The translations under genes were made by a program, and so were the position numbers. Positions 1-12,649 of a stretch of 64,000 bases of DNA are shown here, piece after piece (position 1 is the first letter of the stretch; each line of letters begins with the position of its first letter). Below the pieces are notes generated by a model, which had not been told where the DNA came from, ran no database searches, and saw only the letters and a list, made by a program, of their open reading frames with translations. Origin of the DNA: Ananas comosus (Eukaryota; Streptophyta; Magnoliopsida; Poales; Bromeliaceae); the NCBI RefSeq assembly GCF_001540865.1, contig NC_033630.1:8613586-8677585 (forward strand). Reading direction: 5' to 3'.

Positions 1-1160
1 AAAGAACCAAAGTGATGTAAAGAATGATGAAAATGCAATGTGTAAAGTTAAAGTAAAGTAGGGCAATAAGAACAAGAATGTAACGAACGAGAATGCTAAG
101 ATAGCAAAAAGTAAAGAAATGTAAAGAGATTGTGATTGCATGAGTTTGCAACATAAAGTGATGTAAAGAACACTAGAGCTATGTGTAAAGTCAAGATTGA
201 ACTTATAAATCCTTTGAGTTAAGGATATGATCATACTTGCTATGAGTTCCGTGGCTCGAGGGCGGTCGCTTCCCCCTCGGGCGATGCGCTCCGGAAGTCA
301 TGCATCACGGGTTGGAGTAAACCCGAAGGACGGTCATAGCTGGTGAGTTCCTGCGATAATGACTTAAATGTGAAGCAATTAATGTGGCGAAACCCCCGAG
401 TTAGCCTTGAGATTAAAGAACAAAGAGCAAAGAACAAAAGACAAGGTGTAATGTGTAAGAACGAAAGAACTTTGCATAATCTGCATACTATTATTGTTGA
501 GCATCGCTTCTTGCCTTATTGTTCAGGCATTTAGCCTATCATGTTATAGATTGAAGTTAACTATACAGTTAATTTCATTTCTATTATGCCTGAGTTTGCG
601 TCCTAGTGGAGAAGTCGGTGATGTTGAGGCGGAAACCACTGGAACTTGTTGTATTCTCACCCCACTATTCCACAGAGCCGGCACGAGAGAGCCTGCGAGC
701 GACCGAGGAAAGATGTATCGCGCCTTGTCAGAGGCCACCAAATATCGGTTTTCTTTTGTAGTAAAGTACCCTGATGATCTTTTGTATATGATGGTGAAAT
801 GATGATAAAGAAAAGAATGTAACAATGCATATTTGAGGTAATGTGATGTAAGAAAGAAATGATAAAATGAAATGTAAGCGAATTCGAGAATGAACCAGGT
901 GAATGCAATGTATGATGATCTAAATGAACCATATTCTTGTTGTACGATGTTAGTGTTCCTTTCTTCACAATGGCTATTGCGTACTCTCGTGTAAGCCGTT
1001 TATGTATGTTTCCGCTAGTGCCATGTTCAACTTTCTTAAATAATTGTACGTGTGAATGAGCTTGCGCCGCGCGATAGGGAAACTCTGTCCGTTCGCCGCT
1101 CTGTTCGACCGCATCGGCCGGCCCAAATTGTATCGGTCCCAGGGCGCCCCCCCCTTGACA
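1..1160 (+). mobile_element. LTR remnant, sense orientation, truncated by window start
   Basis: The stretch ends in a GACA terminus at about 1,155-1,160 after a C-rich run. That is the reverse complement of the TGTCACGC-type terminus seen at 7,143 and 62,180. A stretch ending in ATTCTCACCCC near 650 is the reverse complement of the GGGTGAGAAC motif in the LTR at 7,745. Sequence at 1,030-1,160 (initiation of GGTCC..GGGCG..GACA) resembles 46,980-47,104. No retroelement coding sequence is visible. I infer an LTR or solo-LTR remnant; its 5' end is outside the window. Confidence 0.55.
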
Positions 1161-1534
1161 ACATATGAGAGTGAAACTAGTTAATACAAACAAAGTGGAG
1201 CAGTGATGACTTTTAAAAGGAACACATCACTGAGTTCGATTGTTAGGCCCTTCAAAAGCTCTGTTTTTTCGATCACACCGCACCATCAACGAAAGGAACA
1301 AAAAGAATTAATTCATGATGTTACAAGTGAGCAAAATATCACACCTTCCAGATAATGGCTTTTTAGAAATAGGGATGGAGGAAGGAAGATGCAATATTTA
1401 GAATTCCACTCTATAAAGATTCTAATGTAACGAGTAGTTGAATAAAAATAGGAGACTTGTTGGAATAGAGTGCAAGATGCTCTTAAATTACTTTCGGTGA
1501 GCTACAAATGAAAGAATCCATTTTCTTATTAATT

Positions 1535-2727
1535 CAATTTGATGTTGATGAAGAACAAAGAGCACGGATATATTTGGGTTGAATGGGAAGATCAAAAAAT
1601 GTCATACCAACACTCTCGGTGACGTAATTACTTTTGATACAACGTACATACAAAATAATGTACAGCCAGTGCCATTCGCTCCCGTTTATAGGGGTAAATC
1701 ATCTTTACAACCATTTTCTTTGGGTGTGCCCTTATTAGAAATGAGACGCAAACACTTTTTGTTAATTATTGAGACGTGGGATGAAAGCAATCGTATGGCC
1801 AATATCCAAAAGCTATATGCACTAACAAGATCCCGCTATGAATGAAGGTCATTGAACCAAGTCTTTTCAAATACCATTCATAGAGTATGCCAAGGCATAT
1901 AAGTGAGAAGAAGGCAAAGAACATCTGGAAGTGCTATATAGCTCAAAAGTTGGCTTTGAAGATGAACTAAAAGACTCATAAATGAAAGTTTGACAGTTGA
2001 TGATTATCAAACTGGTGGGATACGTCAATGCTCAAAAAGTATCAGCTGCATGTAACTAAAATAATACTTCAATTGCTAATGGAATATCGCATCAAATGGG
2101 TACCGCATATTTTCGGAATACTTTTTCCTTGCAAATAATGTCTACATCAAATAGCGTTAGCGAAAGTATGAATCGAGCTGTTCTGTTGAAAGATATGGTG
2201 CGTGATTTCACATTCATCAATATAAATTTAGTTACGTCAGTTTGAGAAAATGACCACTAGTCAATATGAGAAGAGGAATTTTGAGGACTTTTATGACAAA
2301 GATGGAGATGCTACTTTATGGTCACACGATCCAATTGAAAAAGAAGCACGTGACATAATAACACAGAACAATGATTTCAGAATTTAAAATACAACTAAGG
2401 CCGCAACCGGTTATGCAGTGACTGAATTGGACGAAGATTCATTCCTATAAATATTAGTAAGTTTTCCAAATCCTTCTAATCCAAACCAAGATAATAATCG
2501 TGATATACGTTTTCCATTATTTAAAGCACGAAGTAAAAGTGTTATGTACATGTAAATTTTTTGACTTTACGGTATTATTACTGGCTCACATGCACTGGGC
2601 GATGAATCTTGCTGGATACACAGATATTCTCCTTGTTTATGATGACGAAAAACATGGACTAAGGATGCAAAAAAAGGCACATCAAGCACTAAAATTGACA
2701 GCATGCGATGAACGACTCATTTCGTAG
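1535..2727 (+). pseudogene. FAR1/FHY3-type MULE transposase, pseudogene
   Basis: Residues encoded at 1,535-1,845 resemble the MULE transposase domain of FAR1-related proteins: a DVDEEQR-like start, GDVITFDTTY (family GDVVTFDTTYL), PFAP, and then NTIHRVCQ (family NTRHRLCLWH) at about 1,875-1,900. A KWVPHIF stretch near 2,100 corresponds to the family WVPxYF segment. At 2,520-2,600 the frame gives VLCTCKFFDF followed by AHMH, like the SWIM zinc-binding region (CxC..HxH). Stops and frameshifts break the frame between these blocks, so no full protein can be made. The family is a domesticated or mobile Mutator-derived transposase; here it belongs to a transposon rather than a working transcription factor. 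Confidence 0.75.
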
Positions 2728-3689
2728 AGGGCACGAAGGTTTGATTCACTCACTATGATGACAACATAAATTTATTTCAAAAGGTTCAAAGAGTGAGTGG
2801 CATTATAGGCATGCATGCAAAAAGATTCAAGAAGGTATTTTGGAATTCACATTAATGTAACAAAGCATCAGGAAGCACCATGAAGGATCATCAAGAACTC
2901 TAACGCAAGAACATCATGAAATTACCATTTCCGATCAAGTGAACTAAACTTGCCTTGTATACAAGATTGTGCTATTAGAGACCTCCTCAATCACAATGCA
3001 AAGGGAAACGAAGGCCGCAAAGGTTTGAAACCACCAGTTGAGAAGAAGTGAAAAAATCTAGAACGTTGTAGCAATGCGAAAAAAAAGGACATAAATAGAA
3101 GAACTTGTCACGAGGTGAGATGAAGTTTTTTTTTTTTCCCATATAATAATCTAGAGTATATATGCTAAATAAGTAATTATTCCTACAGGTAGATGGCACG
3201 GCACTACTGAGAAAGGAGAACTCATAGCGACAGTTTTGAGGATTGATCAAAGTGATGCCTGACATTAGAAGAGCTTAAGGCATTTATGTAAATGTAATTG
3301 GAAAGCATGTAGTCTTGAGTGAATGTGCTAACTTATCGTTATGTGGTTATAATATCTATACTTATTCTCATCTGAATCTAGAAGACTTTTACTATGGAGT
3401 AGTTTTATATTGTAAACTTCGTAATCTCCATGAAGAAACTTTGTTGAATGCTTTGGTTGAATGCTTCTTTTCTTGTTAGACCTTTGTGAATGCTTTGTTG
3501 AATGCTTTCGTAATCAAATGAACGCAAACAGTATAAGCAGACTATGTTGAATGCTTTCCGTAATCAAAAATGAAGCAAACATATTGAAGTCAGACTTTGG
3601 GAATGGTTCCTAATCTCATGAACCAAAAATATGAAGCAGACCTTTCTTGAATGCTCTTTTCTTGTAGTCTCAATGAAGAATCCTTATTG

Positions 3690-5000
3690 TGAATCTGGAT
3701 GTTTCTTATCCAAGTAACATTCACATCATCTAATTTCATTTACAAAAAAAAGGTTTTGAAATTTACAAAGAAGAAATAATGGTACCAAACAAAAATCTCA
3801 AGAAATCAAAGCACTAAAGCAGAGGTACCATCATCTCTTTCCATTACATATTAGAATACAAAATATCTTTTCTTCAACACATAATGACGATTAGACTTAG
3901 AACTACATAGAAAATTATATTAACAACGTAAAAACCACTATAAGAGAAAAGGATTAGTATATCTTTCTTTTAGCTCTTCAATCCCTAACTTTCAGGTTTC
4001 TGTATACGCTCAGCAGGGGGGGTGATCTAGCTAACTCATAAATTTATTGTGTTTTTGCATCCATTGTTGGTGAATTTCTTCTGGGAGGAGACTCTGGACT
4101 TAGCACCAAGATTTTCATACACTTTTGAAAAGTTTAAATCCTTAATCAGATAGTTCTTTAGTTTTTGACAATTTTTTAGCATCAACATGAAAATGTCCGC
4201 AATATATTAATCCTCATTTCCATAAATTGGACAGCCATAGAATTTTCTTCCCTCCTTGCTTGAGGTTCTGTGAACGTCTTTTATGAGGGCTATCTCATTG
4301 CAGTTGCACCGAACTGTTTTCGTTTTGAGGAGAGTGTGCGGAAAATGCCATTAGTAACCTGCACAAAATGATATACAACATAACAGATGATCAGCATGAA
4401 GGTTCTTCTTAAAGATTTAAAAAATTAATAAGATAGTTATACTTTAAAGTAAAGAAATTATAAAATATTGACAATGAAACTTACGAAAAAATCCTTGAAT
4501 CTCTTTTTCTATAAGTACTTCCATTGCTCTGAAAACTATAAATGCCTATAAAGTAATTTAGTTTCTCATTAAGCAAACTATTCTTAAATACTGAGGTTCC
4601 CTGAAATTCAAATTTTTTTATTGATACCCTCCCATTTCACTTTTGGTCCTCTTATTTGAAATAATTTACTCAATTTATTGACTTTACTAATTATTTTAAC
4701 TTAACAAAGAATAAGAACCGCAGTTAAAATATATGATACCCTATATATAGTAAGTTTACGGTATTGATTAGAAGCTATTTCAATATACGCTATAGTGAGG
4801 GTCTTCAGAGTAGTATTTTAATTGAAAATAAAAAAAATTTAGTTTGAAAAATTACCTGCTCAAATCGACTCCAAATTACCTATGAGAATAGTGAAGGATC
4901 CGAGCTTAGGTGAAAGATTACTAACCAAGCAAACTCACGACGACAGATCCAAGACTAACCTAACCAACAAACTCTTTTAGTCGCGGAAGGCACAACTAAA
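3690..5000 (-). mobile_element. Transposon 5' segment, matches copy 2
   Basis: This stretch aligns along its whole length with 44,809-45,990, including the poly-A-like run near 3,745, the block at 3,960-4,330 corresponding to the minus-strand reading frame at 45,020-45,343, and the GAGCAG/GTAATTT junction near 4,855 that looks like an exon end and splice donor on the minus strand. The frame intact in copy 2 is broken here by several indels. The last 75 bases (about 4,925-4,999) match the complement of 12,056-12,125. Confidence 0.6.
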
Positions 5001-5997
5001 AGAACTTAACGAAACTCAGACTCCGAACTAAGTTCCAAAACTATCTATAGAGAAAGGAAATAACCGACCCAATCCCAGAGTCCCCAAAAAGGGAAAAGTA
5101 TTTCGTTCCACTTTCGACAGTGACATTGTCCAGCCAATGTACTTCAAAAGAAAGCGAAATATCCGAAAATTCACTACCAACAACTAGTTGCGAAGTGTGA
5201 GACACATCGAGTAATCAAGCCACTGATACCCCTTTTACTGAACCCATAATTCACTCACTAAATCGTCGAAAACTGCGACTTGTCAAGTCGACAATCGAAA
5301 ATAGACGGGAGTCGTAAAGCTTTTCTAACATTCGAAAGCTTACTAGCGATACTAAGCGCCGCGCACCGTAACTAACTGAGCTTTAAAAAACGTCTTCTCT
5401 AACCCGAGTTTTCCACTCGAACCGAGCTATAACATCAAAGCTCCGAGGATTTCCGACAACCTGGAGTCTCTCAAATCAAAGCGGATCCTACTAAGACCAT
5501 CTAATCTATCCCCTAGACGCCCAATTTAGTTGTTAGAACAAGTCGCAGTACGATGTATGGTAACAACAGGGACCCGCACCAAAACTGTGTCAATCCCACT
5601 ATGGGGGTTGGAGAAGAATGGAACGAGGTAAAAGGTCAAAATATTTCGAACCGCTGATTCCAATACAATCAAGAGAAGAAGGTAGGGCATCGCAACCCTA
5701 CCCCAATAGATCTGCGGAAACACATATAAACAATGCAGTTCGCCGAAACGACCGCGTATCCAAACCCTGGGCACACCCTAGTAGCCCTTACTTGAGTCGC
5801 GACCCGTAACTGGTCTTAGTACCTGTCCTCCCCGTAGAGACACTCGCAATAGCCTCGTTGCCTCAGTAGGAAGAAGTGCCTGGGGCGTCGGCAGTTTAAG
5901 ACATTCGCCTAGCTAGATCACCTGGCCCCTTCAAGGCCCCACCTAACAGGGCTGGCAACACCTGGGGAACACCGCCCCACCACTCAATGTCCACTAA
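5000..5997. other. Unassigned CpG-rich repeat-like sequence
   Basis: No convincing gene is seen. CpG is about as frequent as GpC, unlike the methylation-depleted transposons around it. The style resembles LTR sequence, but no terminus, primer site or coding motif was found in either reading. It could be normal sequence or another mirrored piece; by eye I cannot decide. Confidence 0.35.
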
Positions 5998-6850
5998 GGC
6001 GTGTTGGTTGCAATGCATTTGCAACTGCAAGGCACGTGCAAATGCGTGCAGTCTCATTCCTTGTTTGGTTTTAGTGTAGTTAGTTCAACACGCTGCAGTT
6101 CCAACTACACAAGAAGGTCCAAATGCTTGCAGTTGGACACATCTAAATTGGCCGTGAAGTCCAACTGCAGCAGTTCCGAGGATAGATCACCCACAAAATT
6201 ATACAATAATAAATAAATAAATAAATAGCTAAATAAATAATAATATAATTATATGGTAATAATAAAATACTTGTAAATAAACTCATCTAAATAAAATTTT
6301 TTAGACAATACAAGATTGTGCAAAAATTAAATTTTTTTAAATTTACTTTTATTAAAACAAATATAGTTATTTAATAAAATTTTTTTATAGAATGTGACGT
6401 GAAATGTTCAATTTTAATAAGTTTTTAATTAATTATAATTATAAATTTGATAAAAAAAAATGAGAGAATCGTTTAAATTTTAATGTTTTGATTTACATAT
6501 TACAATTAAATAAATTAAAAATTTAAAATTGCGATTAATAAGTTGAAGAATATTATATAGTATTCTACTTATTTATTTTAAAATAAGTAATGTAAAATTT
6601 AAATATTAATAAACTTAGTAGCAATTATTTTATGCTTATGAAGGTAATCTCACCACTCTATTCTGAAAAGGTACCAAATTCACAAATACAACTATCAGGC
6701 TTCATAATTACAAAATCAGAAGAATGTAACTGCCGAGCAGGTTGCAACTGCGTAAAACCAAACAGTTAGGGTGTAGTTACAACTTGTAGCATTTGCAACT
6801 GCATATTTCCCAACTACACTGTTTCTGCAACTACATCCAACCAAACACCC
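5998..6850. mobile_element. MITE-like element with imperfect terminal inverted repeats
   Basis: The left end begins GGCGTGTTGGTTG (5,998) and the right end, read on the minus strand, begins GGGTGTTTGGTTG (from 6,850), giving imperfect terminal inverted repeats. Subterminal TTGCAACTGC-type motifs recur at both ends (6,020, 6,130, 6,740, 6,795, 6,825). The centre (6,190-6,620) is very AT-rich with no coding sequence. Flanking bases are TAA at left and TTA at right, which suggests the TWA target of PIF/Harbinger elements, though the two are not identical on one strand. Confidence 0.6.
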
Positions 6851-6853
6851 TTA

Positions 6854-7142
6854 TAGAGACACCGCCACCTAACTCCCTCGACTGAGACACTAGCTAGCTT
6901 GGTGGCGAAAAAACGTAGCACATACGGAAATAAACATGCATCCAGTTACCCAACTCGAATGCAATCCAGGACACAGCCAAACCCCGCACTTCACGTGCCT
7001 ATATACCTTAGTCTTCTATGGTCAACAACATAAACCACCAATGGTTCAGTTCAATTTGGTCAGTCATTTTACTTTTCAAAACAACCTGTGAAACTGTGAA
7101 TTGGTGTTGAGTTGTAACCTGTCTCTGATACCAACTTTAATC
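6854..7142 (-). mobile_element. Internal remnant beside LTR, with primer-binding site
   Basis: The only clear signal is CTCTGATACCA at 7,123-7,133, the reverse complement of the TGGTATCAGAG primer-binding site (initiator tRNA-Met type). It lies nine bases from the LTR terminus at 7,143, as expected for a minus-strand element whose 5' LTR lies to the right. The rest of this stretch shows no coding signal. Confidence 0.55.
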
Positions 7143-7848
7143 TGTCCACGCCCCGGGGTCCCCTTTTTATTTAAACACAGCGGAAAAAGCCGTACTAAAA
7201 TTTTTTTTAAAAGAATTTGACCCCCAGAGTATGCCAGATCCGCCACAAATAGCAGGGGGAATTCCCCTGTTCACAACGGACAGAGTCCTCCCCTGTATTT
7301 GCACACGTCGCACAAGTACAAGCAGTACAAACAGGATACAACACATCTAAATCGAATATAGAAAAATTATTCATTCATACATTCTACATTCACCTTCACA
7401 TCACAGATTTGCAATGTTAATATTTAAACATTCAAAATCCACAGAAAATTCTTTTTGAAACTGTTTCCTATACAAAACCTTTGATGTTCTTTAAAAACAC
7501 TACCACGAGGGTAGAAAACCTTTCCATCTCCACAAAATTCACAATCCATTTATTACATTCATGAAAACCCATATTTTAAATGTAATAAAATATACTGAAC
7601 CATATAACTATCTAAACTATAAATCAAACATAATAGTAAGCGGTAATAACCGAAAACCTGGGCGAAGCTCGTATCGACCGCTACGTAGTCTCGCGTCCAG
7701 TCTCAACCCTCACCGCTCGCGATAACCTCGAAAAAATATGGGGGAGGGTGAGAACTATGTAAAGCATGTCTCCCCTCCCAAGTGGGTACCCAGCCGGAAG
7801 AAGGCGAGGGAGTACTCACCAGATCAGGAAGAACTATACAACAACACC
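7143..7848 (-). mobile_element. LTR (TGTCACGC-type), cut by the gap
   Basis: It starts TGTCCACGCCCCGGGG. Positions 7,143-7,330 match 62,180-62,350 directly. The blocks at 7,440-7,540 and 7,670-7,800, including GGGGGAGGGTGAGAACTATG and GTGGGTACCCAGCCGG, match 63,620-64,000 and 18,100-18,470 only when those are read backwards. The LTR runs into the N gap. Confidence 0.75.
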
Positions 7849-7873
7849 NNNNNNNNNNNNNNNNNNNNNNNNN
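7849..7873. other. Assembly gap (25 N)
   Basis: Twenty-five consecutive N. Sequence left of it is in normal orientation (LTR at 7,143). Sequence right of it belongs to the mirrored block, so the gap marks the left join of that block. Confidence 0.98.
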
Positions 7874-10800
7874 GTGTTGCAGCCCTGTTATTTGTGTTAT
7901 ACCTTAAGCGATAAGATGTTGTCTAACTCGGAAGTCAATAAAACTCAATATGTATTACCTCTAACGTTATATGAAAGAAGATAATCACCTGAAGTTTACG
8001 AGGGTCGTACTTTCATTTGTACATCATTCCAAAAAAAAAAGAGAGGAGGTGACGTACTTTCATTTGTACATTCCAAAAAAAAAAAAAAGAAAAGACTCTT
8101 TCCTTTTATTTATATGTTCAATAATTGATTACCTATTCTGTTACTGTTTATAAATATAATACAGGAGGCCTTAGTTGTAATTACATACCGACATGATAGT
8201 ACTAGAACGTCGAAGACCTGGAGAGTAAATTTGTGAAGTGAAAGATTTATAGAGTATATTGTTTAGGTAGGGACTGGTCCCTTTTTTTTTTTTTACTTTT
8301 GTACATTAGTAAAAGATAATTTCTGAAAAAGAAGGACCGAAGTTTATGACCTTATTCCTAAGGTAAGTCGTCCTCTTTCAAGTCCCTGATGACATAAACT
8401 CCTTTATTGGGTTGGTGATTTATCGATTTGTCCCGTCACGTCCCTGATAGGTATATAAAATATTGATATTGACGTTCCTTTTCTTATTTTATGGTATTCT
8501 CTACGAATGAAACCACGACGGACGCTACGAGGTAAACTACACTTATTATGTTGTAGAAATTTTGTAAGTTGTTTCAGCTGTTCTTTTTTTCGTAAGTTGT
8601 TTTGTAAGTTTTCGTAAGTTGTTTCAGATGTTTTTTTTTTGTAAGTTGTTTTGTAAATTCTTCTCATCTTAGGTAAATTCTTTAAATTCTTTTCAATGTT
8701 ATATTTTGTAGGTATCATTTCAGAAGATCTAAGTCTACTTATATTCATATCTTTAATATGTAGATGTATTCTATTTCATATCTACAATGTGTAAGTGAGT
8801 TCTGATGTACGAAAGGTTAACATAAATTGTATTTACGGAAGTTCGGAGAAGTATTATCAGGTCGTAGTGAAACCAGTAAAGGGAGTTTTGACAGCGATCT
8901 CAGAGGAAAGAGTCTACCACGGCACGTTAGATGGACATCTTATTATGTGAATAATCGTAATATATATGATCTAAAACATACTTTTTTTATTTATAAAAAT
9001 AGAGTGGAGTACTGTTCAAGAAGATAATACAGGAAAAAAAGGTGTAACGAATGTTCAAGATCTAAAAAAGTGAAAGAAGAGTTGAACACCAAATTTGGAA
9101 ACGCCGGAAGCAAAAGGAAACGTAACACTAACTCCTCCTAGCGATTATCGTGTTAGACAATGTTCGTTCAAATCAAGTGAACTAGCACTTTACCATTAAA
9201 GTACTTACAAGACGCATCTCAAGAACTAACTAGGAAGTAACCACGAAGGACTACGAACCAATTAATTACACTTAAGGTTTTATGGAAGAACTTAAAAAAA
9301 CGTACGACGGAGTATACGATGTAGTGAGAAACTTGGGAGACTTTATTTTAAAACACAGTAGTATCACTCACTTCGTTTGGAAGCACGGGATGCTTTACTC
9401 AGTAGTAGCGTATGATGGTAAAATCACGAACTACACGGAAAAAAACGTAGGAATCAGGTAGAAAAGTAGTGTATTATTCCTCCTTATAACACATAGGGTC
9501 GTATCAAGTAGCGGGAGTTACGTACACTCGTATTTTATGGTATCTTCAGTTTTATAAATGTACATGTATTGTGAAAGGGAAGACGAAATTATTATCTTTG
9601 CTATATAAGTGAATAAGAGACCAAACCTAATCTTCCTAAATTTTTGAATGATTAAAATATATTACTTAGGAAGAGATTAAGTCAGTGACGTATTGGCCAA
9701 CGCCGGAAATCAACACGAAATTTAAGACTTTTGTAACAAGAACACATATACAGTGCACGAAGAAAGAGTTAACCTAGTACACTGGTATTTCATTGTAGAG
9801 GTAGAAAACAGTATTTTAGGAGTTTTAGGAGAGAGAGTGTAACTGATCACCAGTAAAAGAGTTTGACTCATTGTTTGAATATATAACTACTTACGCTTAG
9901 ATTGGTATAGAAGTTTTGTCGTAAGTATGAAAGCGATGCGACACTACATCTGTATAAACGTTTTTTTCATAGAGCTTTTATACGCCCATGGGTAACTACC
10001 GCTTATAAGGTATCGTTAACTTCTATAAATAATAGTACGTCAACTATGAATAATTCGTACTGATGGGTGGTTCAAACTTTTAGTAGTTGACAGTTTGAAA
10101 GTAAATACGTCAGAAAATCAAGTAGAAGTTTGGGTTGAAAACTCGATATATCGTGATTGTTTTACCTGGAAACGTTTAACGCTCCAAGCTCACAAACCAA
10201 TATAACGGTCGAACCGTTGTGAGCTACCTCCCACCATTTTACAAGGGGCTGGGCTTTTGAACGCTTTAGACCTTGAAGACGTGTTCAGGACTCTCAGAAC
10301 TGAGAGCCCCTGGTTATGGACCTTCCTCTCTGGCCAGGTGTGTCACTCGTCACAACTCCGCCGTGCTGCGTTGGCTATTGACCGTCTGTTTTTGCCAACG
10401 GGCTTGCGCAGAAGCGTTACTCTCTGGCCAGTGTGGGTTTCTCTTTGTCTAAGGGTTTGCTACCAAAATGCCCAAGCGTCGCTCTCTTGCCTGGGTCTAC
10501 CCGTCTCTGGCCAGTGAGATCCGCTTTTGACGTGTCAAGCTCGTTTTCATTATAATGTAGTGGCTCTCCTGACCATACTGTAAGAACTATGAGATGTAGT
10601 TGGGTTTTCTGTAAAGTGAGGGAAGGGAGGAGTAAGGAGTGGTGGTATGTGTAAGGTCTCTTTCTTGTTCTTCTTGCTCTTCTTCTTCTTCGTGCTCTTC
10701 ATTACTTCTCGTCGATCGATGTCGCTCGAAGGTCGTGTTGGGGAGAGATAGAAAGGGTTGACGGCGTTCTGAATTTCGAAATGCTCATCTTGAATTATCA

Positions 10801-12530
10801 CGTAGGTTGAGGTTGGGATCCCGTAAGATTTTTCCGGTAACTTGGACGGTTTCACACTCATAGTACAGCGTGAGTTGTATACTTAATTACAGGAACACTA
10901 AGGACCCTCTACTTTGGGATCTTTAGCTCTTTTTCTCGAATACTTCCCGATCGTTAGTTGATCCCTAACACCTGGGTTTAACATTTTCAAGTCTTGGCAG
11001 GTTCCCGAACCTAACCTTGCTCAGATTGAGAGTATACCTCGGAATGTTCTGGAAAGATGAGAATTCCATTGAAAAGGAAAAAATGATGCCATAATACTAA
11101 AACGATTTAAGAGTATTAGAGGAAAAAGTACTCAACATTCGTATGTTAATATCACTTGAAGAAAGCTTGTCCTCATGCGACCTGGCTCCAGTGGTTCTAA
11201 CAGTATGATGAAACGAGACATTTTCCATCTTGAAGGCAGTACGATTTATGATAGAACTTCCGTATCAAAACATTTTTAAAAATCGGAGAAGATTTGATGA
11301 TTTGTGTACAGGTTCTATACCGAGTGTTATTAATAGGAGTCAGGGTATGTGAACCTGTCGGTCCATCTTAAAAGAAGGTTACGAAAGTTCAAAGACACTT
11401 TGATATTACTCCCTATAGTAGTTACGTCATCGTGGCTTGATAATCCATTTCTTCGGTTCCTTCTTCACGCCTTGGTTACTGTACTCGTTGGACGTGTTTT
11501 ACTATATGTTGTATTGTCTACTTTCGTACTATTCAACGAAGAATTTCTCGTATTTTATTGTTTTCTTTGGAATTATGTAATTCATTTCTTTAATCTTTTA
11601 TAACTGTTACTTTGATGCTTTTTTAGAACTTAGAGAAAAAGATAGTTTTTTTAAGAACGAACTTTTGATATTTATGGATATTTCATTAAATCAAAGAGTA
11701 ATTCGTTTGATAAGAATTTGATGATCCGAGGGACTTTAAGTATAAAAAAATAACTATGGGGGAGTGAAAACCAAGGAGACTAAACTTATTAAAATGAGTT
11801 AAATAACTGAAATTGATTAATTTAAATTGAGTTGTTTCTTATTCTTGGGTCAATTTTATATATATATATATATATTCAAATGCCCATAACTAATCTTCGA
11901 TAAAGTTATATGCGATATCAACTTCTCAGAGTCTCATATAAAATTAACTTTTATTTTTTTTTAAGTCAAACTTTTTAATGGACGAGTTTAGCTGAGGTTT
12001 TGAGCTCTCTTATCGCTTCCTAGGCTCGGGATCCACTTTCTAACTGCCCATCATGCCGTTGTTTGAGTGCTGCTGTCTGGTTCTGCTGATTGGTTGTTTG
12101 AGAAAATCAGCGGCTTCCGTGTTGATTTGCAGCAGCTGCGCCCATATTCCTCTTTCCGCCGGCTCCCTATACCTCTTTCTCTTGAGTGTCCTTTACCCTC
12201 CCATACTCCGTCTAGGCTCGGGAGCCAGGGCGGCAGATGCTTCGTCTAAACTCTTTCCCGGTTGGTTCCACCCACTTCTCCTTCCTCTTTTTCAATCCAC
12301 TCCCTACACCTCTTTCTCTTGAGTGTCCCTTCCCAACTTTACCCTGGTTTTTTTTTCTTTTTCTTTTTTTCCCACTCAGACAGTGTCTGCCTCACAGGTA
12401 AAGTGAGTCAAAGCGAGGCACATCCTATCGGAGGCACTTTAGGGTGGAAAAGAGAGAGTGTTTAGAGTTTTTGTAGATTCCCGATATTTTAATATTCGTG
12501 TTGTTGACCCTACGAAGATTTTCGTGGGGT
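7874..12530. mobile_element. FAR1/Mutator-like transposon, copy 3 (mirrored)
   Basis: Read backwards, 8,816 downwards matches 3,300 upwards; 9,310 downwards matches 2,814 upwards; and about 9,590 to 9,550 gives KVLCTCKYFDF, the SWIM region of the FAR1-type transposase. Complemented in place, 10,950-12,530 matches 4,000-5,000 and 44,9xx-46,530. The two halves are separated by an LTR fragment at about 10,160-10,930. The part from 7,874 to about 8,400 has no match in the other copies; read backwards it looks like ordinary AT-rich plant sequence. Confidence 0.7.
10160..10930. mobile_element. LTR fragment inserted in transposon (mirrored)
   Basis: The start (ACCTGGAAACGTTTAACGCT at about 10,164) and the following 350 bases match 38,705-39,080, including the run of TCTGGCCAGG-type motifs at 10,320-10,520. 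A CT/TTC-rich tract at 10,640-10,700 corresponds to 39,200-39,250. It is a truncated copy of the gypsy LTR found complete at 38,697-41,333. Confidence 0.6.
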
Positions 12531-12536
12531 CAACGT

Positions 12537-12539
<3 letters not shown>

Positions 12540-12621
<82 letters not shown>
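12540..12621. repeat. Compound (TA)n-(CA)n microsatellite
   Basis: About 40 bases of alternating TA (12,540-12,579) are followed by about 42 bases of CA (12,580-12,621). The TA part corresponds to the TA run at 46,503-46,528 next to the normal-orientation transposon copy, and the CA part is absent there. It lies in the mirrored block, so the true top strand would read AT then GT. Confidence 0.9.
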
Positions 12622-12624
<3 letters not shown>

Positions 12625-12649
12625 CAATAATACCACTCTTCTAACCAAG

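Larger units (their letters stand above)
1161..5000. mobile_element. Decayed FAR1/Mutator-like transposon, copy 1
   Basis: The left part (to about 3,670) carries plus-strand FAR1-type transposase remains. The right part (3,690-5,000) matches 44,809-45,995 directly and the complement of about 10,950-12,125. In the mirrored copy (7,874-12,530) these two parts lie in the opposite relative orientation, so this copy or that one carries an internal inversion near 3,670-3,690. Sequence is AT-rich with many stops. No clean terminal inverted repeat or target duplication was found. The match to the mirrored copy stops at about 5,000. Confidence 0.6.

Noticed and set aside
12439..12648. Frame with (CV)n and (IY)n repeats
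   Set aside because: Direct translation of the (CA)n and (TA)n microsatellite.
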